A stretch of DNA of 64,000 nt from Isoetes taiwanensis (Eukaryota; Streptophyta; Lycopodiopsida; Isoetales; Isoetaceae), in NCBI GenBank assembly GCA_021234155.1, contig JAJEKV010000016.1, positions 994,001 through 1,058,000 on the forward strand, written 5' to 3'. Numbering within the stretch: the first letter of the stretch is position 1; each line of letters starts with the position of its first letter. Position numbers and translations under genes: made by a program. Positions 50,486 through 62,720 of the stretch are shown here, one piece after another. The notes under the pieces were generated by a model that ran no database searches, was not told the origin of the DNA, and was given only the letters and a program-made list of their open reading frames with translations.

Positions 50486-52945
50486 GATTCTCAATGTCAA
50501 CCAAATTGTGTAACAAACCATAATGTCATATTAGTGGGTAACCAATCACACCGTGATACATCCCAAAAACATGATTTTAACACTAATCCATGCATGCATA
50601 ATTGTACTTTACTAAGCCAACCAAATCAGAGATATGATAAATCATAATTCCTTTAATTAAATGCAAACATTAACAACAAGCTACATTGACAATAGTAAGT
50701 ATGATCCCATGCTCCTAGAATGATTAAAGTCACCGACATGATATGCTTTTAAGGACCAACAACCTAAGACAATTTAATAACATCATCCAACCGTAATACA
50801 ATTATATGTGTTAAAACTCATCAATTTCTCATCTATTCAGAATCAATCTGCACTGTATGATTATATAAAAACCACATATGATAATCTAAAAGCACTACTT
50901 TTCCTCCTCTTTTACATTCGAGAATCTATCTTTGATTATGTTAATCCAATTCAAACCATGCCTCAATTCATTAAATCTACAAACCATCATCAAAGCTCAT
51001 TAAGCTTTCCCAAAACTGCGTCAACCAAAACATAGACATCACAAGAACCCCAGGTGTAAGACTTGACCCCCACCTGGAAATTCTTTGCTCCTTCTCCTTG
51101 CTTCAATTCTGATCAATCTGGTGCAAGGGCATCCTCCACAACAAAAAGGCTTCTTTCCCATGGAAAACTCCTTCCCAAGAAATCTAGAATAATATTGTTG
51201 CGCTCATATAATCTAACAATGACCTTGCATGCATACATACACTGCATGCATAGTCACATTACATGCATGTATTCCTAGTGCATAGGCAACATTACTTACA
51301 TCTTCATGTTGGTGCTAAGTTGCTAGGTGTAATCCTTGAAAGCTCCAATGAAGTAGTATATTAGGATTGCGTGGTTGCATAAATGGTTATTCCTTATAAA
51401 GCCTTCAATGCCTTGTCTACCCAGCTAACAGAGATGGTCATATAAGCCTTCTTTTCTACCTATAGGTCTCTCCTCTCTTGTGGTCTCCTTATTTTGACCA
51501 ATTTTTCTTTATTAGAATGAATGTATTGTGTTGGGAGAACGCTATGCGCTTGGGTATTGGAACATTCGAGTAGTTTTGATTACAAGCACACAAGAAGGAA
51601 GCCTTAGACATATGTTTGCCTATCATTTCTTCTATGGCCATGTCAACCTCTTGGTGTATATCCTTCTTTGTCAGTAAGGTTCTTTCAATATATCTCCTTA
51701 GTTCCGTGGATTATTTTTTTCTTGGTGTATTCTCGACGATATACATTGAAAATACACTATCTATTGCTAAGCTATGAGATCTAGTTTCTAAAGATCATGT
51801 ATTCCCATGTCCAGCAATCATGTGACTTTCATAAATGTTTTTTTTTTCATCTATAGGACGTTGAGACAGCTATGTCATAAGCCATCTGCCATGCTTCAAG
51901 GCAAACCTCTTTATTGTTTAGCATGACTGCCGACCTAACCATCTGCAATACACAAATCAAACATGTTATACACAAAAGTTGTCACGTCTGATGGTTTTAT
52001 ATTCCAAAAGAACATCATGAGGCCTACTATCAAGGATGTTTTGAACTATCTCATGACTTTCTCAGTTGTTTTTTTGGCACACTTAAAAGTGTGCATGCTG
52101 TCTTGCTCGTCGTTTAACATGTCGTATGGTCTCTTCTAAACTACATCACTTGTTCTTTTCCTTAGATGCTTCCTCTACTGGCTTTCTCAATAACTTGGAT
52201 AGTAGAGTCCCATCAACTATTACCAAGCCAACCTCCCATTGAATAAGTCATATAGATGAGGCATCACAAGAGCCCCAAAAATTAACTCGCATACATAATA
52301 ATCACAATGGAAACAAGAGTGGTTTTAAATACATATAATTCATAATGTCAACAAAAACTATATGTCAACAAGGGTTTTGTAAAATCAACACTAATTTGAT
52401 CATAATTCTTATACTACTTTCTTAAAACTATTACCAGTTTGGGATGTGGTTTTTAAACATAAAATTGTCAACATGTTAGTTACAGGTGAAAACATATGTT
52501 CCCTTGTTTGGTGATCCCTTCACGGGAACGTCCTTCTCGAATAATCATCAAGCCCTCCAAAATGGGTTGGTGACCCCATTTTGGGTACCTAACACTTTCA
52601 GGAACTTTCGGATGGATCCTAGTCGTTCGTCCACTGGGACCATCTCAGTCGTCCAATTAATATCTTTTGGCGGAATCACATCCCATAAATACCTCCCAAT
52701 GGAATCACCAATGTTTTATCCAACCTGGTGGGATCACATATATTCTATCCTGCCAGATGGAATCACCCACCAGAATATTCTCTTTAATAGAATCGCCAGT
52801 GGGGACCCTTGATGCGATGATCTTGGAGCATGAACAGACGATCTTGGACTTCCTCACATCGGATCCCATGCCTCTAATAAAGTTCCCTCCAAGATAACTG
52901 CTATCAGAGAACTTAGGGACGATTTCTCCCAGCAAAAGAACCTAA
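50486..52945. other. AT-rich non-coding stretch
   Basis: I see no supported gene or boundary, apart from a short GGAATCAC / GGGATCAC repetition at about 52670-52790. Confidence 0.3.
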
Positions 52946-54577
52946 ATGTTATTCGGGAAGAAGTCCGCCATCCCTCTCCATGTAGGAACTCCTCCATTTC
53001 CATCATGGAGGATCAGTTCGGTGTTTGCAAAACTGTTTGCTGGGATTCTCGAGCAGCAATTGTCGGGCTGGGCAGAGGCAGCAGAGGTGCGGGCCCTCAC
53101 CCAGGTAGGATTCCGACCCCGGCACTCAACCATTGACCACATCTTCACGTTGCGAACTCTGATTGAAGACAGCAGGAACCGCCGTCAGGATCTATATTGT
53201 TGCTTTGTGGATTTTGCGAAGGCGTTTGCCTCGGGAAAAACTATGGGCAAGATCAAGAACAGCGGTAGGGGGTTCTGTAGATTTGCGAGAATGCGATTAA
53301 CAAAGGCTATATGAAAGATGCTGCCTGGTTGCAGCGAGACAAGCCAACCATTTGATAGTAGTATCGGGGTTCGTCGGGGATGCCCTCTCTCCCCAACATT
53401 GTTTGGGCTTTACATTGATCAATTGGAGAGGCGGGCTTTGCGATAATGGGGGCGATGGAGCTCACCTTCTATCAGATCATCGGGGCCGGTTAATATATGC
53501 CGATGATGTGGACCTCCTAGCTTACACACCAGCGGACATGCAACGACATCTCGATGCCCTAGACATATTCTCGCCAAGCGGACCGATATGCGCGGCGTCA
53601 ACCCGCCAAGACTAAGGTGGTTTTCATATCATCTTCACGTCACCGAGGGTCCCTCCTTGATTACCAAGGCGAGAATGTGGAAGTTGCATCCACATACAAG
53701 TATTTGGGAGTGGAGTTTCCTTCTACTATGCCTTTGGGACACATCCATACGACATCACGAAAGTGGCAGTCGGAAGGCACTATATGCAATGCAAAACAAT
53801 AGTCATAGAGCGGAGTTGTATGATTGGGCCCATCAGTCACACCTGTTCAAAGTCTTAGTAGAGCCTGTCCTTTTATACGGGGTGGAAGTATGGGGCCCAA
53901 TAGTATCACTTGCTACTTGGAATGACTTGGAGCAGGTCCAGAAAGCCTTCTTAGTACGAGCACTAGGGGTGAAGTCCACAGTCCCATATCAAATTCTACT
54001 GCAGGAGACAGGATTCTTGCCTCTCCAGAGGGCGGCCCTTGATCGCCACATTGTCTATTTTCAGAAGCTGATCAATATGGACGATGCTCGTCTCCCTAAA
54101 CTAGCTTATATCATGGCAATGGGGTCGCAGCGCCTCAAGGCCTGCTGGAGGGAAAAGAGAGCTCAATGGTTGGCTAGATGGAATGTGCAGGAGCACAGGT
54201 GCATACATGTGCAAACAGAGGCAGATCGCCATAGCTTGAGGCAATATCTTGACGCTTGCTTCCTCAGCAAGCTTTGGGATGCCAATGCCCTTGAACATGT
54301 CAAGACAGCACACTATCAGCGCCACATAAATCCCACATTGGAACGAGGCCCGCAATGCTACCTGCGTACCCACTTGCCCATGAAAAGCGCTGGACTCATT
54401 GCCTCCATTCGCATTGGGGCACATCATCTTGAATTGAGGCAGGCAGATGGATTGGTGAGCCACGCGGGGCGAGCTCTCACATGTCACGCCGCCAAATGGG
54501 AGTCATTGAGGATGAATCTCATACCCTTCAAAGTTGCCCAAAGATATGATCAAATTTCGACGCTGGCTTATCTTTGA
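52946..54577 (+). pseudogene. Reverse transcriptase of the second LINE family, broken
   Basis: Recognisable parts are QVGFRPRHSTIDHIFTLRTL and LYCCFVDFAKAF (about 53100-53225), then, after frame changes and a deletion, LIYADDVDLLAYTPADMQRH with the catalytic Asp pair (about 53500). The thumb-like ASTYKYLGVEF (about 53690) and a C-terminal region with LVEPVLLYGVEVWGPIVSLA (about 53850) follow. The last 330 codons (53588-54577) are a single open frame. At least four frame changes are present and the endonuclease and 5' end are missing. The clade is not determined. Confidence 0.75.
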
Positions 54578-54897
54578 GTTGGTCAGGCCTGGCCAGCCGT
54601 TACATGTGACATTGAGCACAGCATCCGTACGGGTGCTGGGATCATACCTTCAGGAGGTTATAGACATGCGAGATCAGATATGTCCTCGGGCACACACTTG
54701 ACATGTATATATACATTGATGTATACTTGTACAGTTTGACAGCATTCTTATTACTGCCACGGTTTTTCCCTCGAAAACCCTTCGGGGCGGGGGTTTTTTA
54801 ACCCGGACAGTAATAAGTTTGCTGCGCTCCTTATGGGTCCCATAGGCCGATTGGCCTCAGTGGACGATAAAAAATCATTCTCATTCTCATTCTCATC
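52946..54897 (+). mobile_element. Degenerate non-LTR retrotransposon with a simple-repeat tail
   Basis: Reverse transcriptase remnants (52946-54577) are followed by a 3' UTR with a TTCGGGGCGGGGGTTTTTTA segment. It ends in TCATTCTCATTCTCATTCTC (54875-54897), a microsatellite-type tail rather than poly(A). The 3' UTR recurs at 1313-1445 on the other strand. It is a different family from the LINEs at 7723 and 36516. Confidence 0.75.
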
Positions 54898-54929
54898 ATT
54901 CAGTAAAGACTATTCCATCTGATCCTAAA

Positions 54930-57098
54930 TAGCGCTTCAAGGTTTTCACACCTCAGGAAGTTCATTATCAGGCTCCCCAACCTTCTTGGTACACTTTGTA
55001 CGAGTATGGATAATAGGTAGCTGGCTCTACTCCCCAGTTACAGGAATCTCAAGATAAACTCATGAATGGTATCAAAGACCATCTTGATTTCTCTGATGCC
55101 CTCAAGAAGGAACTTCAAGATCTTACTACTCAGAAAACTCATCTCGAAGACCAGCTTAAAAAAAAAAACACAGCACAATTCTGACCACACATGATGAATT
55201 CAAAAAGGCTCAGGAGGCCACGTCTCAATTGGAAGCTCTCCACCCTCCATCACAGGCCCAAATACAAACTCTTACAGACCAGCTCACGGCCAATGACCAG
55301 CTCCTTCAGGACACCTTGGCCCTCTATCGTAGCCTTCAAGAAGAGTTTCCAACTAAACAGTAGGCCACCACTCAACAACAGCTCCACATCACTGAATTGG
55401 AAGGACTTGTATCTGTTGTGCACATACAGATCAAATCCTTGGAAACCCAGTTGCACAATTTGTTAAGCAGAAAATAATTGATTGGCACAGAATTTGTGGG
55501 TGTCCAACTTCAAATCTCTTCCGTGGGTGCCTCTCCCTCTCACAGCGCTTATGCGCGTCAGAAGATCAAAGAACTCAAACGCACAGTGAAGGAGAAATCC
55601 AATCAAATCCAGAACCTGCAACACTAGCTGCAACAAGCGAAACAATCTGCAGAGGATGCTCACCTCAATATTGAAAGGTACTCTGTTTTGGCAACACATA
55701 TTAGTATGAATTATCCCCTCATCATGGGATACCTTGACTATGTCAAAGCAAGGCGTCACCTTTTCCTTATTCGATGGCTCAATGCCTCTGGCTCCATGGA
55801 AGGAGCTATCACAGTCACTGACTTTTTGCATCTTTGGCCTGGCCTTACCATTATAGAAGAACGAGGCATGATGTGTATCCTGGTTAACTTCCATCTCCTC
55901 CCAGTCGAAGATCTTCATTTCTTTATTTTTAAAACCGTCCAACCCATGGCGTATATCCTGCATGATTTTTATCTTGCCCATTCTCAAGGAAAAGTTTCTG
56001 AAGACTACCCTGAAGTATTCACGCGCAATGAGTCTGTTGTTTTATTACTTCAGAACGATAACCAATATCTCTCTGATCCGACTGCCACCTCCATGCTACA
56101 AAACGAATATATGCCCGAACTCCATTCACATCTCACACGTTGGGCTTAAGAGGCTCTTCAACGTACTCAAGCCCATTTGCAGCGAGATTATGGCATTGGT
56201 TATATGCAGCTGTTCCTCCAGTATATTGGTATTTTGAACACCCTCCGCACATATTTGGAGAATAAGGACATTCCACTTGACTGGAAATAGTCCCCTCTTG
56301 AGACCTTGATGCTACCTCAAGACTCGAAGACACTCTGCAAACAGCTGGATCTAGCTCTAGTAGAAGAATTTCGTGCTCAATCCCAGAATGAGTATGCATC
56401 CGCCGCCTCATCAAAGTCCTTATGCATCACTTGATGCCCCTCCACGGCGTGAGTACATGATCACGGACTGGCATTCTTCCTTTTGAACAAACACCTTAGC
56501 TGCCCACGCTGAATGGACTCCCACGCACATCGTCGTTGACCTTTGATGGGATCCACGCTTTGTCCGTAGGAATACATGGAAGGATACTGATAACTTGGAT
56601 ACCACAAACAACGGGATATACATTCCAAATGAGAACTCATGGAAAAAGCCTGCGAATGCAGTGGCTAGTTTATCCCAATTCCTGACAGAGGCGGCCACTT
56701 CTCCATATCCTTCTACTCACAGACAAGCTAGTTTTTGTGCGGCGGTATGCTGCATTCTCACGAGTTCTTTGAATCGAATGTGACCCATTTTCCACTGCAA
56801 TCTGAATGCTAGTGCATTGCCTTTGGTTTGGAGACTCTTCTTCTGATGGAATGCCAGTTTGTACCTGTTGCTGCTCATCAAGCTCTTGAAGAAATGGTGC
56901 AAACCGGGTTCCTTATTGATGCTCTTCGACAAGCCATGTCGGATGCGCTCCAACAGCGTCAGAAACTGGTTGCTGAGTATCATAATCAAGTCCGGCGCAT
57001 AGTCACCAGGATGATGCTGCTGACTTGATAACTTCCTTGCTCCAGATACAATACCTATTTTTCTCTCCTTTGAGTGTTCTTTGGTTGGAGGGGAGGGG
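54930..57098 (+). pseudogene. Diverged copy of the gypsy extra ORF (coiled coil and C-terminal domain)
   Basis: The plus strand reads LQESQDKLMNGIKDHLDFSD and THLEDQLKKK (about 55040-55165), aligning with LQESQEVLMNGVQASLKASD and VQNLEDQLQEK of the ORF at 22344-25136. The best block (55688-56149) has GYLDYVKARRHLFLIRWLNA and FKTVQPMAYILHDFYLAHSQ. It continues with YMPELHSHLTRWA and, near 56610, NGIYIPNENSWKKPANA. Many stops and frameshifts are present. No gag-pol precedes it; the second LINE family adjoins at 54897. It ends just before an LTR. Confidence 0.8.
57084..57098 (+). promoter_or_regulatory. Polypurine tract of the second gypsy-type element
   Basis: GGTTGGAGGGGAGGG-type purine sequence lies directly before the LTR start, as in the complete element. 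Confidence 0.6.
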
Positions 57099-57626
57099 GG
57101 TTAGTCCCGTGCCCAAAGGCACAGGACTATTTCTAACAAAAGAGCCTAAGAGCAAAGGCCAAGCATCCAAGTTAGAAGCCATGGCTACGTCAACTAAGAA
57201 GAAGAGACCAAGAGAGTCTATGGCATAAGGGAATCCATGACCCATCAGTCTTCAGTGCCACAAATCATGGCACTAATGTTTTCAGAGATTATGGTAGAGC
57301 TCCAGTACGATTTGGGGAGTATGTAACCAGGAATTCTGAGACGACAACCATTGTGATATTTTGGGCCAGAGGCCATTAGAAGTTTTGACTTAGAAGTTTT
57401 GACAAGTTCAGGAATTTTTGTTGTCTCACCTCCTTTTGGAGTGATCATTCAAGATTTTCACTCTTTCAGCTATGTCCCATTTCATTCTTTTGTTTCTTAA
57501 TCTCTTGTTTCTCTTCTTATTGCGAAAGCCCGCATGAGAATTTCTCTGTTAAGAAGTTGTTTGTTGGACGCAAAGGTTCTCACAGAGGATCATCCTTCAA
57601 GCTCTCCTGGATCCGGACCCTAAACA
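57099..57626 (+). repeat. 3' LTR of a second, diverged gypsy-type element
   Basis: It begins TTAGTCCCGTGCCCAAAGGC (the first two bases are GG instead of TG) and ends GGATCCGGACCCTAAACA. Both ends align with the LTRs of the element at 21958-32670 (TTAGTCCTGTACC ... CCAGACCCCAAACA); the middle is diverged. It confirms that the preceding coding remnant belongs to a related LTR element. No 5' LTR is present in the window. Confidence 0.75.
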
Positions 57627-58651
57627 TGACTACTCAAATATTCCCTAATATTTTGAGGAATAACTCTGTAGCATAAAACTTTCCACCAAAACAAATTGAA
57701 ATTAGCAAAAGAACAGGAATGAGCAAAGAAGCAGAAGATAGCTTAGATGTGGACATCAAATACTCAGGATGTCGTAGAAAATCCTTCTTGAGAACCAGCT
57801 GGCAACATGAGAGAAATTCCCAATTGGCAGTTCGATCCTGAAGATGGATGAAGGCATCGCAATATCGGCAATTGTGCGTCCAGTTAATCCATAGGTTTGC
57901 CCACTATGGCATGGCTAATGGCTACAAGCTGCTATGGCACCTCGTAATAGGAAGGAAACAGTCCGAAACTGCCCAGGAGAAGGAATTTTGAACATATAAA
58001 GTTGGAGCGCAGTGCAGATGAAAACTATTTGTAACATCACAACATGAGATAGATTCTGGACGGAACCAAGAGAAGAGTAGAGGCTATGGCTGATGAGCAG
58101 ATAGAGCACGATATGACATTTGGTAGCACATTATACGTGTTTCAAGACATCGGTATAAACGCTCTAGCACGTGGTTGCACAAGATTGTGGAACAATGTGC
58201 AGTTAATTTGCAAATAAGGACACGGTACTTGTGGTTGATACTATATTATCAACCTAATTTGACAAAGGAACGGCAGGATTGAAGTAATACTCATCTTATC
58301 AAATCGTCAAAAATAAAGCTCTTCAATTCACACATTCTAAAGAAGATATATTGCTGTGATCCTATGATCGTATTTAGGTCCGACGGGGAGGGTTGGTTTG
58401 GGGGTTGTATATATTTTGGGTGGATATGGATTTGGGTGAAAAGAGAGATTTTGAGTTTCTTTTCATAAGCATGTGCGGCCTTGAGCCATATTGTAAATTA
58501 TTTGGATTGTTCCCAAACTTATCAATGAAAGTTATGACTATCTGATTGTGTAATAGAAGTTTCGGTTGTGTTGATTGTCCCTACTCGAGTTATCTAGTGC
58601 AACGGCCTAGGCCAAGGGGTCAAGGTCCGTTGTACAGAGACTAAACACACA
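57627..58651. other. Non-coding stretch between the second LTR and copy C
   Basis: No coding sequence is supported. Whatever replaced the main part of the copy C transposase gene ends close to 58640, with no recognisable repeat boundary. Confidence 0.3.
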
Positions 58652-58900
58652 TTGTTAGATACATATGAAGATGCTTGGGGTACTGCATTTGCTGTAGGAG
58701 AAGTTATAGTTTCTGGCCATTACTACAAGCAAACAGATGCACTCCAATTTGAGTTGCTATTGGACAAGCCAGTTGCTAGTTTGTATAGCCACCTTGTCAG
58801 ACAGGTGAAGTTTGATATGGAGCATCTTGGTAACAACAGTTTCAAGATGAGTGAAGAGACATGCCAAAAAGTTATGGCATCCCTTCCAGTAGAGTGCTAA
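58652..58900 (+). pseudogene. C-terminal fragment of the copy C transposase
   Basis: The product DTYEDAWGTAFAVGEVIVSG, HYYKQTDALQF and LYSHLVRQVKFDME aligns with the end of the copy A gene (DNVIEGMYYKKG and YSQHRFVQLDF, read at about 6800-6650 on the minus strand). It stops at 58900. Everything upstream, including the catalytic motifs, is absent. It converges on the accessory gene. Confidence 0.55.
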
Positions 58901-59345
58901 TTCTGCTGCCTGTTTTTTCTGCTTTTGCTTCGAAGAAGCAGAAGTTGAGTTTTTAGATGTACATTGGCTCTTTCCTGCCATATTCTTTCTTATACTCTTT
59001 ATAATTCGTTATCAATGAAAACTAACAAATTCTTTGCTGCACAAATGTTCCTTGTTCTCACAGCTAGGTCTGCTTTTCATACTTATGCTTTGTCTGTTTA
59101 CATGCTTTCTGTTTTCAGTTAACTATTTACAGACTTGATGAACTTCTGGAAAACAGACTTCATGGACATGGAAAACAAATTGCAAGTTTACAAATGAACA
59201 AAGTTTACAAATGATGATCTGCACAAGTGTAGGTAAATGCCTGAAACCTTGAATTTACATTAAGTGTACAGCTACGTACTCATATCCAGTCTTCACAAAG
59301 AAACAGCGGTTATATCTTAAGTTACATCTTAAGTTACATGAATTT

Positions 59346-60243
59346 CTAAATCAGTATCTCAAAGTCAGTATCTTCAATATGGGTCTGATCTTGTGTTATT
59401 TCCTCTCTTGCAGTTTCCTCCTGTTTATCGGTATCTTCAATGTTGGTCTGATCAGTATCTTCAATGTGTTCAGGATCAGGATGGAGAATCTGTGTTGTGT
59501 CTTCTTTTGCAGGTTCATCCTGTTCATTTACAACAACATCAGCTGCAACACCAACAATATCTTTCACCAATTGCATGCTTCCCTCAATTGCTACTTTCCA
59601 TCTTGCAAGTTCTTTCAAGTGGTCAACAGTAAGCTTGAGTATGTTGATGTCTACTTCCTTGACCACATCAACATGAAGCTGCTGGTGCAACCACTTTTGA
59701 GGATTCTTTGAATGAAGCCAAGTGTGCAAACATGCTTTTATGTAGTTGAATACCTTATCATTTTCCTCATTGTCAAAGCTCTCAACTATTAAGCATGTGT
59801 CTGGTGGGGACAAGAAAGTCTTGTACAAAGGGTCATCCACAAGCACAACATCCTGTACATCATTAAAAGCTGTGTAAACTTTGACAATTGGCTTCATAAA
59901 TACTGGTTTGGTTGCACTCCCTGGAAACATAAAAGGCAGCACCTCACATTCATTCTGACCCCAAACGAATTTGAATTTAGCAATGTAGTGTGCTGGCAGA
60001 ATACTGTTAAGGATTTGTATGATGTTGTGCTTCATCATGCTAGACCAAATCCCAACTTCAAATCTTTCAAAACTCCAATCCAAGAACTCTTGTAAAAAAG
60101 ATCTGCAAATAATCACTTTCCCTGCTGTGTAATACTTCTTGAGCTCTGGTGGAATCTTTACTCTTGCTCTTTTTTGGAAGGTGTTGACCAAAACTCCATT
60201 AATGCCTAAGATGACAAGTTTTTTCTTTTCTAAATCCTTTGCA
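59346..60243 (-). CDS. Accessory gene copy C, last exon: catalytically dead FCP1/NIF-type HAD domain
   Basis: After an acceptor-like GTTGCAAAG the exon encodes DLEKKKLVILGINGVLVNTF. In FCP1-type phosphatases this segment carries DxDx(T/V); here both Asp are gone (GING). The rest of the fold is conserved: IICRSFLQEFLDWSFERFEV and GIWSSMMKHNIIQIL, then FKFVWGQNECE. Next come a DVVLVDDPLYKTFLSPPD segment (the late acidic motif) and ACLHTWLHSKNPQKWLHQQL. The C-terminus is acidic with repeated HIEDTDQTNIEDTDKQEE-like words. The closest fold is the plant FCP1-homology group with an LDxNGLL motif (recalled knowledge). A phosphoprotein-binding rather than enzymatic role is inferred. Confidence 0.75.
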
Positions 60244-60459
60244 ACATTCATAAAAAAAGTAACTTAAACATCAGCACGACTTAAACATGAATTAAAAGAA
60301 GTCATTAATTAAAGAAAACAGAATTACAATATTCAAACAATGTTCTCAAACAACATAAAACAATTAAAACAGTATTTCACATACACCACAATATGTTATG
60401 TTCTGAAACTAACTCAATGACTTGATATACTGAGAAACAGAACCTGAACTACCATTTAA

Positions 60460-60702
60460 CATTTTCAAAATAATATCAACTTGATCACCTATTTGCTTTG
60501 GTGCTTGAGGTAGCAGCTTCTTTGAGGGTCTCCCAATCTTCTTTTTGACTTTCGTTGTTGCTACCTCCATTTCAACTGCTGCTTCACCCTTACCCTTACC
60601 TTTCTGAACAGCATCTTCAGCAACTTCAGCATCAACATCATCTTCATTTGCTTGTTCTTCATCACTGCTTACGTGAACATCTACATGCAAAATAAGATTC
60701 TT
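60460..60702 (-). CDS. Accessory gene copy C, acidic and AT-hook exon
   Basis: After the acceptor GAGCTTTTTCAG the exon reads an acidic stretch (SSDEEQANEDDVDAEVAEDA), then VKKKIGRPSKKLLPQAPKQI. KIGRPSKK is an AT-hook core (GRP flanked by basic residues), suggesting minor-groove DNA binding. The 3' boundary is unclear; GGTAGTTC near 60455 could be the donor, otherwise the frame stops at 60409. Copy A has a comparable acidic, Pro-containing linker before its HAD domain. Confidence 0.5.
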
Positions 60703-60789
60703 CATCTGAAAAAGCTCATTTTTTGTTTACTGTACTTTTACTCCCTATCTGCCACATTCATTGTCTACGTACTATCTATGTTATACGAT

Positions 60790-61000
60790 ATTACATGCAG
60801 TATACTATAAACATAGATGAATTTGGTGTGACAGTAGAACTTTCTCCTGCAGTTGCACTCCTCAACCTGGTCTTTATGCCAATTGCAGGAACCTTTTGTA
60901 TAGGTTGTTCATAATATTCTTCTGAACTGCTCTCAACAACACGTGAACGTTTTATCCCTTTTTTTGCTGGCCCCTTACTAAGCTGAATTACAGAACTTTG
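60790..61000 (-). CDS. Accessory gene copy C, basic linker exon
   Basis: After TTCTAAGCAG the exon encodes QSSVIQLSKGPAKKGIKRSR, then VVESSSEEYYEQPIQK and a Ser/Thr-rich end. KKGIKRSR is a possible nuclear localisation signal. There is no fold that I recognise; assignment to this gene rests on strand, position and splice signals. The donor is uncertain. Confidence 0.4.
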
Positions 61001-61073
61001 CTGCTTAGAACACAAATCAATTTAAATGAGATTAAGTTAGTTAAAACACAAATAAGAAATATCAAAGTCTTAC

Positions 61074-62035
61074 CTTCTGCAAAGCTTCTACAGCTTTCCT
61101 TACTGGACTTGGTGACACTTGAGATGATGCAGTAGAACCAACATTTTTTGGTGAAGCCACAGGTGAAGCAGGTAAAGCAGTGAAGCCACAGGTGCCACAG
61201 GTGCTTTATTAAATAATAAAGCAGGTGAAGCCACAGGTGTGACAACATTGGAAAACTTATCAGGTGAAGCAAAACTAGTAGTGCCTACCTCAAGTGCACT
61301 GCCTGCCTGAATCTGCAAGTCTTCTTCACCTGCAACCTCTAGACCAAGTTCCACAAAAACTTCCCTGGGAACTTCCTTCAAACACCTGCAGCATGTCTTC
61401 TTTTCATACAAAAGCATGCAACATGCCAAGTGATAGACATGATCACATGGTAATGTCATACTCAATTTATATTTTGGATTGAAGACCAATCCACATGCAG
61501 CACATGCATCTTCCATGAAACCAGGCAACCTGCTTTTCATAGTTATGATAGACATTTTTGATATATCTGAGTCCATCAAATGTCTACCAGCTTCTAAGTA
61601 GTTCCTGCTTTCCTGTAATCTGAATTCCAGTGAAGTTTTTAATCTTTCCTTCTTTTCCTTCTCCTGTAATGCTTCAACACTAACCTTTGGAAGGCAAGCC
61701 TCCAGTTTAGAGCAAAAATATATTTCACCACATATTTTTTGCTTTAACTCTTCCATCTGCTTCAAGTCTCCATCATTCTTGTCTTCTTTGGGATTCAAAG
61801 TAGACAACTCATTCTCCATTCTTACTATCTCGTTCCTTCCATGCTCAATCATCCTCTCTTCCCTTGCTAAAGAGTTCTTATCTACCTCAATGGTACTAAT
61901 TATTTTTACCAGATCAGTTGTACATTTGTCTAAATCTGTTTCCAACTTACTAATCTCCTCTTCAATCAAAGAAATGTTGAAACTTAAATTGGAAACAGAA
62001 AACTCAGAAGACTGACCTGCTTTCCCCTTAAATTC
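61074..62035 (-). CDS. Accessory gene copy C, coiled coil and RING-H2 exon
   Basis: About 150 residues of heptad-rich coiled coil (IEEEISKLETDLDKCTTDLV onward) lead into a RING-H2 finger. The finger is CAACGLVFNPKYKLSMTLPC followed by DHVYHLACCMLLYEKKTCCRC, that is CxxC ... CxHxxHxxC ... CxxC, with all eight ligands present. A region with repeated PVASP words follows, interrupted by one frameshift near 61190. It then continues in a new frame to SPSPVRKAVEALQK and donor AAG|GTAAGA at 61073. A ubiquitin-ligase role is plausible for a complete RING-H2. The copy A gene keeps the same CxxC and H-x-YH-x2-C pattern. Confidence 0.65.
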
Positions 62036-62056
62036 AAGTTGAGGTGTTGATCTAAG

Positions 62057-62452
62057 CTAGAGGTGTACTTTGGCATGAAGGAACTGTAGTTTTGATCCTT
62101 TTAACATCTTCTTTTTTAACATCAATGTCATCCCTTTTTCCCCTGGACCAAACATTGACCTGTTTCTTGTAAGCATCCCAATCAACCTGATGAGCCTCAG
62201 GGTTATGCTCTGCCCGACTACAGTTTTCCCATGCAAATGATAATTCCTCAATTCATTATTCGGGACACCTCCATCTCCATACAAGAAATCGATCAAGCCG
62301 TCCAATTTCTGCTTCAAATGAGGGCGAACAAAGTAGATTTTGATTTTGCCTGAAACCATTGGCTCAGACCAAACACTGTTCCAGTCATCTGCAGTGACAT
62401 TTTCCGCCAGCCATTTCAGCTTTTGCTGTGGGATGATTCCTTCACCAGCCAT
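62057..62452 (-). CDS. Accessory gene copy C, N-terminal exon
   Basis: ATG at 62452 begins MAGEGIIPQQKLKWLAENVT, then DDWNSVWSEPMVSGKIKIYF and LKQKLDGLIDFLYGDGGVPN. I know no homologue. In the second half two frames are open. The one reading HNPEAHQVDWDAYKKQVNVW and KRDDIDVKKEDVKRIKTTVP has the more protein-like composition, so a frameshift or small splice near 62235 is likely. The putative element terminus lies about 270 bases upstream. Confidence 0.45.
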   Translation of the reverse strand: MAGEGIIPQQKLKWLAENVTADDWNSVWSEPMVSGKIKIYFVRPHLKQKLDGLIDFLYGDGGVPNNELRNYHLHGKTVVGQSITLRLIRLIGMLTRNRSMFGPGEKGMTLMLKKKMLKGSKLQFLHAKVHL

Positions 62453-62720
62453 GAGAAAAGAAGATACTTAAAAAAAAAAGCAGCAAGAAACAAAGAAGTC
62501 GGAGCAAGCGCCTTGAAGAGGATGCTTCAATTTGCAAAATGCAGGAATCGAAGTGCAATCGGGGAGCAAATTGGCCTGTACAATTCAATTAGTAACAATG
62601 GGCGCGAATAATTACGCATCTAACAATCAAAATCATTGTTCGCCGAAAAGGCGCGCGGAAATCGAAAAGGTGCGTCGGGCGCTGCTTAGCGTGCTTTCTC
62701 TGCTTCCGCTTCTCGCACTT

